Shown one piece after another: positions 1-4,580 of a DNA stretch of 5,051 nt; position 1 is the stretch's first letter; every line of letters begins with the position of its first letter. The notes below the pieces were generated by a model. The model searched no databases and was not told the origin of the DNA. It saw nothing but the letters and a program-made list of their open reading frames with translations. A program made the position numbers and the translations under genes. Source of the DNA: JAOADN01 sp049323795 (lineage in GTDB: Bacteria; Pseudomonadota; Alphaproteobacteria; Rhodobacterales; Rhodobacteraceae); NCBI GenBank assembly GCA_049323795.1, contig JBMOOH010000060.1, positions 1-5,051 on the forward strand, given 5' to 3'.

Positions 1-122
1 TCGGATCCACCCGCGTGACCGCAATTCCCGCCATGCCGTCCTCCATGCCCTCAAGCAGTATTGAGTCAGAACTCGATGGACTTGGAAATCCCCCTTCGTG
101 AGTCATCCAGAAGGGCCGATGG
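1..122. other. Left-edge stretch of uncertain coding status
   Basis: No gene here can be called securely. Two partial readings compete. On the minus strand an open frame runs off the left edge from possible ATGs at 46 and 34; the one at 34 has GGAGG five bases ahead of it, and the codons from 46 leftward are G/C-ending (about 12 of 15). On the plus strand a frame open from base 2 ends at TGA 62-64 (C-terminus ...AVLHALKQY), also with mostly G/C-ending codons. They overlap, so at most one is likely real. Neither peptide is one I recognise. From about 65 to 122 the sequence looks non-coding. A short inverted repeat CTCAA-N6-TTGAG lies at 50-65, and TGAGTCA occurs twice (62-68 and 99-105). Confidence 0.3.
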
Positions 123-128
123 TATAAT
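100..128 (+). promoter_or_regulatory. Putative sigma-70-type promoter for tpiA
   Basis: A perfect TATAAT lies at 123-128, preceded by TG one base upstream (TG at 120-121), which makes it an extended -10 element. At a 17-bp spacing the -35 position reads GAGTCA (100-105), only 3 of 6 to TTGACA, which fits an extended -10 promoter that depends less on the -35. The box sits in the most A/T-rich part of the window and points at tpiA, leaving a leader of roughly 135 bases. The same segment is nearly symmetric (ATAAT-TGT-ATTAT, 124-136), so the minus strand offers TACAAT as a weaker -10 and divergent transcription is possible. The call rests on sequence match only. Confidence 0.5.
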
Positions 129-168
129 TGTATTATTTCCAGATGTTTACGATTCCTCAACCAATGGT

Positions 169-194
169 GACGGCGGATTATCCTGGCCGCCGTC
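169..194 (+). promoter_or_regulatory. Hairpin in the tpiA leader
   Basis: GACGGCGG (169-176) is perfectly complementary to CCGCCGTC (187-194) across a 10-base loop, giving an 8-bp GC-rich stem. It lies between the putative -10 box and the tpiA start, so it would fold in the tpiA 5' untranslated RNA. No run of T follows, so it is not a standard intrinsic terminator. It could stabilise the transcript, attenuate it, bind a protein as DNA, or mark the end of an upstream plus-strand gene. The structure is seen directly; the role is unknown. Confidence 0.4.
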
Positions 195-270
195 GAGGTG
201 TTCCCGGCGGCTTTCACTTCCCGGTCCGATCGCATAACCTCCGCATGCAGCAGAGGCAGAGAGACGGGAC

Positions 271-1017
271 ATGCGGCGAAGGCTTGCGGCGGGGAACTGG
301 AAGATGAACGGCACCCGGGCAAGCCTCGCCGAGGCGGAGGCCCTTGCCAGGGCACATCCCGCGCCCGGCGTCGATGTGGTCCTCTGCCCGCCCGCGACGC
401 TTCTGTCGGACCTGGCCCGGCGGCTTGGCGGAACGCCTTTCCTCGCGGGCGGACAGGACTGCCACCCGCGCCCCGCGGGGGCGCATACGGGCGACATCTC
501 GGCTGCCATGATCGCCGACGCAGGGGGGGCCTGCGTCATCCTCGGCCATTCGGAACGCCGGGCGGACCATGCGGAGACCGACGCTCTGGTGCGCGCCAAG
601 GCGGAAGCCGCCCATGATGCCGGGCTCCTTGCGATCGTCTGCGTGGGCGAAACCGGGGCCGAACGCGATGCGGGCAGTACGCTCGAGGTTGTCGGGCGGC
701 AGCTTGCCCGATCGCTCCCGGACAGCGCCACGGCCGCGAACACGGTCATCGCCTACGAACCGGTCTGGGCAATCGGGACGGGCCGCACCCCGACCCCGGA
801 CCAGATCGCCGTAGTCCACGACTTCATCAGGAGGGAACTTTCGGAACGCTTCGGTCAGGGGGCCGAGGGATTCCGTATCCTCTACGGCGGTTCGGTGAAG
901 CCGTCGAACGCCGCCGAGATCTTCGCGGTTCGGAATGTGGACGGGGCGCTGGTCGGCGGGGCCAGCCTGAAGGCCGCCGACTTCGGGCCCATCATCGCAG
1001 CTCTCGAAGCCGCCTAA
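271..1017 (+). CDS. tpiA: Triosephosphate isomerase
   Basis: This cytoplasmic TIM-barrel enzyme interconverts dihydroxyacetone phosphate and glyceraldehyde 3-phosphate in glycolysis and gluconeogenesis. The 248-residue product has the usual family length and all landmarks: the N-terminal AAGNWKMNG with Asn9 and catalytic Lys11, GHSERR with the electrophilic His93, the catalytic base Glu163 in AYEPVWAIGTG, the phosphate-gripping loop 6 (about 164-174), YGGSVKP (205-211) and the C-terminal GALVGGASLK. The start is chosen because family members begin a few residues before the AGNWKMNG strand. The ribosome site is weak (GAGAG at 259-263). The DMT transporter begins about 80 bases after the stop on the same strand, with only a weak hairpin between (GCCC/GGGC, 1047-1060), so read-through is possible. 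Nothing is truncated or substituted at the active site, so the function is very secure. Confidence 0.97.
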   Translation: MRRRLAAGNWKMNGTRASLAEAEALARAHPAPGVDVVLCPPATLLSDLARRLGGTPFLAGGQDCHPRPAGAHTGDISAAMIADAGGACVILGHSERRADHAETDALVRAKAEAAHDAGLLAIVCVGETGAERDAGSTLEVVGRQLARSLPDSATAANTVIAYEPVWAIGTGRTPTPDQIAVVHDFIRRELSERFGQGAEGFRILYGGSVKPSNAAEIFAVRNVDGALVGGASLKAADFGPIIAALEAA

Positions 1018-1097
1018 ACGCCATCGCCTGTCGCGGAGAGGCGCGCGCCCCTGACAGGGCCGTGCGATCCCTCCGCAAGTTCCTGCCGGGCCCCCCG

Positions 1098-2042
1098 ATG
1101 ACCGATTCCCCGCCTGCCCTGCCTGCCGTGCCGGCCGTTCCCGTCCGATCCGCCCTCGCCGCGAACGGCATCTGCCTTCTGTCGATGCTGACCTGGGCCG
1201 CGGGCCTTCCGGCGCTCGGCCATCTCGTGAACTTCGTCCCGCCGCTCACTCTGACCGCCTGGCGCGTCGGGTTGGCGGGAGCCGTCCTGGTCCTCGCCTG
1301 GGCTGTCCGGGAAGGTGTGCGCACGGTCGTCCACGCCCCCTGGAACCGTGGCCTCTATGTCGGGTTTCTGGTCATGGGCGTCGGGGCGGTCCTTCTCGTC
1401 GTCGCGATCCGGTACACCGACCCGGTCACGGCCGCCATCATCACCTCGTTCATGCCAATCGTCGGGATCGGCACCGAGGTCCTGTTCGACGGCCGGCGCG
1501 TGACCCTGCCGCTCGTGGCCGGGCTGCTGCTGTCGCTCGGCGGCGGCGTCGTCGCGGTCGATCCGGCCGCGGCCAACCCGTCCTTCGGACTCGGGGCGCT
1601 CGCCGCGCTGGCGTCGCTGTTCTCCTATGCCTGGGGCTCGCGGCTGTCGATCAGCGCCTTTCCGGGGATGAGCGCGCTCGGGCGCTCGGCCATCACCGTC
1701 GCCGGAGGCGGCGCGATCCTGACGGCGCTCGCGGCGGGCTGGTCGCTGGCCGGCGGGCCCGGGGTGGACTGGGCGGCGCTCGGACCGGGCGAATACGCCG
1801 CGGTCGCCGGGGCGTCGATCGGCTCGGTCGCCGTCAGCCAGACCCTGTGGATCGTCGCGGTCGGCGCGATCGGGATCGGGCTGTCGAGCCTCCACATGAA
1901 CGCCGTTCCCTTCTACGTGATGCTCATCTCGCTGGCCTTCGGCGGCGACTGGCAGTGGAACCAGGCCCTCGGGGCGGCGATCGTCGTCCTCGGTGTCTCG
2001 GTCGCCCAGGGGCTCGTGCCGCTACGCTTCGGGATGCGGTGA
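1098..2042 (+). CDS. DMT superfamily (EamA-type) membrane transporter
   Basis: This is an inner-membrane drug/metabolite transporter of the ten-helix EamA type: 314 residues from the ATG at 1098, typical for the family. About ten hydrophobic segments can be traced (near residues 18-40, 48-70, 85-103, 109-129, 136-154, 163-179, 194-217, 231-255, 262-281, 287-306), arranged as two EamA repeats. The first half has the usual W-R in helix 2 (TAWRVGLAG) and a YTDPVTAAIITSFMPI segment like the A-x-P region of EamA proteins; the second half has the matching HMNAVPFYVMLISLAFGG. The substrate cannot be told; relatives export amino acids, metabolites or drugs. An in-frame GTG at 1062 would add 12 residues, but neither start has a clear ribosome site; I prefer 1098 because the ATG is closer to the usual distance from helix 1. 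Its stop overlaps the start of the following P450 by one base, suggesting joint expression. Confidence 0.9.
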   Translation: MTDSPPALPAVPAVPVRSALAANGICLLSMLTWAAGLPALGHLVNFVPPLTLTAWRVGLAGAVLVLAWAVREGVRTVVHAPWNRGLYVGFLVMGVGAVLLVVAIRYTDPVTAAIITSFMPIVGIGTEVLFDGRRVTLPLVAGLLLSLGGGVVAVDPAAANPSFGLGALAALASLFSYAWGSRLSISAFPGMSALGRSAITVAGGGAILTALAAGWSLAGGPGVDWAALGPGEYAAVAGASIGSVAVSQTLWIVAVGAIGIGLSSLHMNAVPFYVMLISLAFGGDWQWNQALGAAIVVLGVSVAQGLVPLRFGMR

Positions 2043-3226
2043 TGCTGACGCTGGCCCAATCCCCGACCGATCCCGCCTTCGTGCAGGATCCCTATCCGTT
2101 CTACGACCGCGCCCGGGCGGGCGGCCCGCTGTTCATCTGGCAGGACTACGGAATTGTGTGCGCAACCTCTGCGGCCGCAGCGGGCGCGATCCTCCGCGAC
2201 CGCCGCTTCGGCCGCGAGGTGCCGCCCGAGAGGGCCGCCGCGGTGCCGCCCCACCTCGCGCCCTTCTATGCGGTCGAGGCACATTCGATGCTGGAACTCG
2301 AACCGCCCCGGCACACCCGGCTGCGCAGTCTCGTGCTGCGCGCCTTCACCTCGCGGCGCATCGCGGCGCTCGCGCCCGAAATCGCCCACCTCGCGCATCA
2401 GCTCATCGACGCCTTGCCGGACGGCGACTTCGACCTGCTTCCCGCCTTTGCACAGAAGATCCCGGTCATCGTCATCGCCCGCCTTCTGGGCGTGCCCGAG
2501 GACCGGGCGGATGACCTTCTCTCGTGGTCCAACGCGATGGTCGGCATGTACCAGGCCCGGCGGACGCACGAGACCGAGGACCGGGCGGTCGCGGCGACGG
2601 AGGCTTTCGTGGCCTTCCTGCGCGCCTGCATCGAGGAAAAGCGCGACCGGCCGGCCGACGACCTGATCACGCATCTCGTCGCGGCCGAATCCGAGAGCGA
2701 CGGGCTGTCCACCGACGAACTCGTCACGACCTGCATCCTGCTTCTCAACGCCGGGCACGAGGCGACGGTGCACACCATCGGCAACGGCGTGAAGGCACTC
2801 CTCGGCTACCGCGGCCGCAGCGCGGCGCTCGCCCCGGACGGGATCGAGGCGACGGTCGAGGAAGTGCTCCGCTTCGACCCGCCGCTCCATCTGTTCACGC
2901 GCTGGGCCTACGACGACGTCGAGGTGGGCGGCCACAGGTTCCGCCGGGGCGACCAGGTGGGATGCCTGCTCGCCGCCGCCAACCGCGATCCGCGCGCGTG
3001 GGACGACCCTGCCCGGTTCGATCCGCGCCGCACGCCCAAGGCGCACCTGTCGTTCGGCGCCGGGCTCCACTTCTGCGTGGGCGCCCCGCTCGCGCGGCTC
3101 GAACTGCAGGTGGCGCTGCCGATCCTCTTCCAGCGCCTGCCGGGCCTGCGGTTCGTCGAGCCGCCCCGCTACGCCGATCTCTACCACTTCCACGGGCTCG
3201 CGCGCATGCGGATGGCCCGCCGCTGA
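2042..3226 (+). CDS. Cytochrome P450 (bacterial soluble type)
   Basis: This is a heme-thiolate monooxygenase, predicted soluble: 394 residues, normal for bacterial class I P450s, with no signal peptide or membrane anchor. Landmarks in order are the C-helix EPPRHTRLR (87-95, His91 and Arg95 near the heme propionates), I-helix NAGHEAT (236-242), K-helix ExxR (Glu274-Arg277), FTRWA (285-289), PARFDPRR (323-330), and the heme loop FGAGLHFCVG (338-347) with Cys345 as iron ligand. The notable change is Ala241 where most P450s have the oxygen-activating Thr; Thr follows at 242. The ATG at 2042 overlaps the transporter stop as TGATG, and a longer frame from 1847 lies wholly inside the transporter, so 2042 is the start, probably used by translational coupling. 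No ferredoxin or reductase is nearby, so electrons must come from partners encoded elsewhere. The substrate is unknown. Family assignment is very secure; CYP subfamily is not assigned. Confidence 0.95.
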   Translation: MLTLAQSPTDPAFVQDPYPFYDRARAGGPLFIWQDYGIVCATSAAAAGAILRDRRFGREVPPERAAAVPPHLAPFYAVEAHSMLELEPPRHTRLRSLVLRAFTSRRIAALAPEIAHLAHQLIDALPDGDFDLLPAFAQKIPVIVIARLLGVPEDRADDLLSWSNAMVGMYQARRTHETEDRAVAATEAFVAFLRACIEEKRDRPADDLITHLVAAESESDGLSTDELVTTCILLLNAGHEATVHTIGNGVKALLGYRGRSAALAPDGIEATVEEVLRFDPPLHLFTRWAYDDVEVGGHRFRRGDQVGCLLAAANRDPRAWDDPARFDPRRTPKAHLSFGAGLHFCVGAPLARLELQVALPILFQRLPGLRFVEPPRYADLYHFHGLARMRMARR

Positions 3227-3236
3227 CGGAACCCCC

Positions 3237-3259
3237 GCCCCGCGGTCGGCCCGCGGGGC
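3237..3259 (+). terminator. Hairpin after the P450, probable terminator
   Basis: GCCCCGCGG (3237-3245) pairs perfectly with CCGCGGGGC (3251-3259) over the 5-base loop TCGGC, giving a 9-bp all-GC stem that starts 11 bases after the P450 stop. The T-run expected of a classical intrinsic terminator is missing (AGTTCGTGGTG follows). Its place in a convergent gap suggests it ends plus-strand transcription and may block transcription in both directions. Confidence 0.55.
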
Positions 3260-3293
3260 AGTTCGTGGTGCAACCCCGGCCACGGCGCCGAAG

Positions 3294-3309
3294 CGGGCGC
3301 GGGCGCCCG
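3294..3309 (-). terminator. Hairpin after the lipoprotein gene
   Basis: CGGGCG (3294-3299) and CGCCCG (3304-3309) form a 6-bp GC stem over the loop CGGG, directly beyond the minus-strand stop of the lipoprotein gene (3312-3314). No T-run follows on the minus strand. Together with the hairpin at 3237-3259 it would separate two convergent transcripts. Short GC stems are common in DNA of this composition, so support is modest. Confidence 0.35.
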
Positions 3310-3311
3310 GC

Positions 3312-3773
3312 TCAGAACACCATGCGCCAACTGTCGCCCGCGCGGGTCAGGCTGACCCGGCTTCCGACCGGGACGCCGCTGACCGGCTGCTGGAACCGGA
3401 CGAGCCGCCCGTCATCGAGGCGCACCGTCCATTCCGTCGAGGTCTGCACCCCGCCGCCGCGCTGCCGGGCGATCTGCGTTCCCGCGATGGCACCGCCGAC
3501 CGCGCCCGCGCCGGTCGCAAGGGCATTGCCGCTGCCCTTGCCGAACTGGTTGCCCACCAGCGCACCGGCGAGACCGCCGACGACGGCCCCGGTCAGATCG
3601 CCGTTCGGGTTACCGACCTGAACCGGGCGCGAATCCACGACCGTTCCGAGCTGGACGGTCTGGGCCTGGGCGACGCCGGTTCCGTAATAGCCCGATCCGC
3701 CGCTCAGCCCGGTGTCCATGCAGGCGGCGAGGGGAAGCAGAAGCAGGGGAAGGACAAGGGTGCGAAGCTTCAT
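3312..3773 (-). CDS. Glycine-zipper lipoprotein, SlyB-like
   Basis: The gene encodes a small envelope lipoprotein of 153 residues. It begins with a lipoprotein signal peptide: MKLR, a Leu-rich core, then lipobox LAAC with Cys18 as the lipidated residue. Residue +2 is Met rather than Asp, so an outer-membrane destination is likely. Residues about 61-98 form a glycine-zipper 2TM segment (GAVVGGLAGALVG...GAGAVGGAIAG), as in SlyB, Pcp and OsmB-type proteins. The C-terminal part (about 113-153, EWTVRLDDGRLVRFQQ...GSRVSL) matches the small beta domain that follows the zipper in SlyB-like proteins. The start at 3773 is fixed by the lipobox distance and by AGAAGGA eight bases upstream; the frame is open much farther upstream, but that extension has no signal and would bury the signal peptide. 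It converges with the P450 and diverges from aroQ. A role in outer-membrane integrity or stress is inferred from family only. Confidence 0.9.
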   Translation of the reverse strand: MKLRTLVLPLLLLPLAACMDTGLSGGSGYYGTGVAQAQTVQLGTVVDSRPVQVGNPNGDLTGAVVGGLAGALVGNQFGKGSGNALATGAGAVGGAIAGTQIARQRGGGVQTSTEWTVRLDDGRLVRFQQPVSGVPVGSRVSLTRAGDSWRMVF

Positions 3774-3781
3774 GTCGTCAA

Positions 3782-3788
3782 TCCTTCT
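3782..3788 (-). promoter_or_regulatory. Ribosome binding site of the lipoprotein gene
   Basis: On the minus strand AGAAGGA lies eight bases before the ATG at 3773. It is a good match to the Shine-Dalgarno consensus, the clearest in the window, and supports the short 153-residue reading over the longer upstream frame. Confidence 0.7.
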
Positions 3789-3851
3789 TGCGGGACTGGT
3801 GCAGCCGGAATGGCCCGGCCTGTCATCCCATGGGTCCTCAACGCAGATCTC

Positions 3852-3893
3852 TTGCAACCGTTTCCCTGAGTTTTGCAACTGTTTCCCTGCATC
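3852..3893. repeat. Two tandem 21-bp direct repeats
   Basis: Units 3852-3872 and 3873-3893 match at 17 of 21 positions, sharing the core TTGCAACYGTTTCCCTG with one difference (C or T). A third unit at 3894-3914 may be a decayed copy, agreeing at about 10 of 21 positions with the second. Each unit starts with the palindrome TTGCAA. The 21-bp period equals two turns of B-DNA, so equivalent bases face the same side, as in arrays of regulator binding sites. The repeats lie about 80-120 bases upstream of the lipoprotein start and about 210-250 upstream of aroQ. The repeat is seen directly; any binding protein is unknown. Confidence 0.7.
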
Positions 3894-4100
3894 TTCAAAC
3901 GATCTCGGAAGAGCGGGCCGCACAGCGGCGGAAGCTTGCCTGCCCGCTTCGCGCGGGCCTCGGCCCGGCCGCTCCGGCTGTGACGGCGCTGCCATAGGGG
4001 ACGCTGCCCGTGCAGCCGCCGCGCCGGGCGGGGTTGCGCCGGGGCGAAGCGGGGACCAGTCTGCCCGCACGCCCCGAGATCGGGCGCAAAGGTTCCGCGG

Positions 4101-4538
4101 ATGAAGCCGATTTTCGTTCTGAACGGCCCCAATCTAAACCTGCTGGGCACCCGCCAGCCCGAGGTGTACGGCCACGAGACGCTTGCCGACATCGAGCGGC
4201 GCGTGACCGAAGCCGCCGCCGCGGAAGGGTTCGGCCTGCGCTTCCACCAGTCGAACCGCGAGGACGCGCTGATCGACTGGATCCACGAGGCGCGGGGCGC
4301 GGCGGCAGGGATCGTCATCAACCCGGCCGCGTATACCCACACATCGGTGGCCATCCTGGACGCACTCTCCGCCTACGACGGCCCGGTGATCGAGGTGCAT
4401 CTGTCGAACGTGCACAGGCGCGAGTCCTTCCGCCACCATTCCTACGTCTCGCTGCGGGCCGACGCCGTGATCGCCGGCGCAGGATCGCAGGGCTACGTGT
4501 TCGCGGTGGCCCGCATCGCGGCGCTGGTGAAGCGCTGA
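4101..4538 (+). CDS. aroQ: 3-dehydroquinate dehydratase, type II
   Basis: This cytoplasmic enzyme dehydrates 3-dehydroquinate to 3-dehydroshikimate, the third step of the shikimate pathway to aromatic amino acids; type II enzymes form a dodecamer of flavodoxin-like subunits. The product has 145 residues, the usual length. Visible landmarks are LNGPNLNLLGTRQPEVYG (7-24) with Asn11, Arg18 and catalytic Tyr23 on the flexible lid, INPAAYTHTS (73-82) with Asn74 and His80, and EVHLSNVHRRESFRHHS (98-114) with catalytic His100, Arg107 and Arg111. These match the Mycobacterium tuberculosis enzyme with an offset of one residue. The ATG is at the family start and follows AAAGG by eight bases. In many proteobacteria aroQ precedes accB-accC, but here the next gene is a convergent TonB-family gene, so aroQ appears monocistronic. 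Only a weak hairpin (GGGC/GCCC, 4541-4551) follows the stop. Confidence 0.97.
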   Translation: MKPIFVLNGPNLNLLGTRQPEVYGHETLADIERRVTEAAAAEGFGLRFHQSNREDALIDWIHEARGAAAGIVINPAAYTHTSVAILDALSAYDGPVIEVHLSNVHRRESFRHHSYVSLRADAVIAGAGSQGYVFAVARIAALVKR

Positions 4539-4580
4539 GCGGGCGGTGCCCTCAGGCGGCCGAACCCGAACGCCCCGTCC

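Larger units (their letters stand above)
3774..4100. other. Divergent intergenic region between the lipoprotein gene and aroQ
   Basis: This 327-base stretch must carry the promoters of both flanking genes. I see no convincing protein: the frames crossing it lack good starts, ribosome sites or recognisable domains. It holds a relatively A/T-rich part with two 21-bp direct repeats (3852-3893), the palindrome CCCATGGG (about 3828-3835), and two mutually exclusive GC hairpins (GCCCGC/GCGGGC at 3942-3958 and CGGGC/GCCCG at 3954-3967). AAAGG at 4088-4092 is a plausible aroQ ribosome site, eight bases before its ATG. No consensus -10/-35 pair stands out for either gene; TTGCAA inside the repeats resembles a -35 but has no good -10 at the right distance. 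Confidence 0.5.

Noticed and set aside
2..64. C-terminal end of a plus-strand gene entering from the left
   Set aside because: The 20 codons have plausible G/C-ending use but no recognisable motif, and an equally plausible minus-strand reading overlaps it; not enough to call a gene.
62..105. Two TGAGTCA copies upstream of tpiA as a regulator site
   Set aside because: Only seven bases each, 37 bases apart, with no known bacterial regulator implied; chance is a sufficient explanation.
1014..1895. Minus-strand open frame of 293 codons opposite the transporter
   Set aside because: Its Arg/Asp/Gly-rich, low-complexity translation is typical of an antisense shadow; the plus strand encodes a clear ten-helix membrane protein.
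1847..2041. Upstream extension of the P450 frame
   Set aside because: The extension lies wholly inside the transporter gene, is Arg-rich and would add residues that P450s do not have; the ATG at 2042 gives the normal N-terminus (DPYPFYDRAR at 16-25).
2171..2824. GCGGCCGCAGCG occurring twice in the P450 gene (near 2171 and 2813)
   Set aside because: It encodes unrelated residues in GC-rich coding sequence; there are no flanking repeats or mobile-element signs.
1913..3283. Long minus-strand open frame of 456 codons opposite the P450
   Set aside because: It lies antisense to a P450 with every hallmark motif. Its translation is rich in Arg, Gly, Ala and Val without any recognisable domain, as expected for the mirror frame of a GC-rich gene.
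3788..3997. Possible 69-residue plus-strand protein with heptad-like repeats
   Set aside because: It starts with TTG without a ribosome site, and the repeats follow from the 21-bp DNA repeat being a multiple of three. No other coding signal was seen.
3774..4070. N-terminal extension of the lipoprotein frame by 99 residues
   Set aside because: It would place the lipoprotein signal peptide in the middle of the protein; a good ribosome site directly precedes the ATG at 3773.
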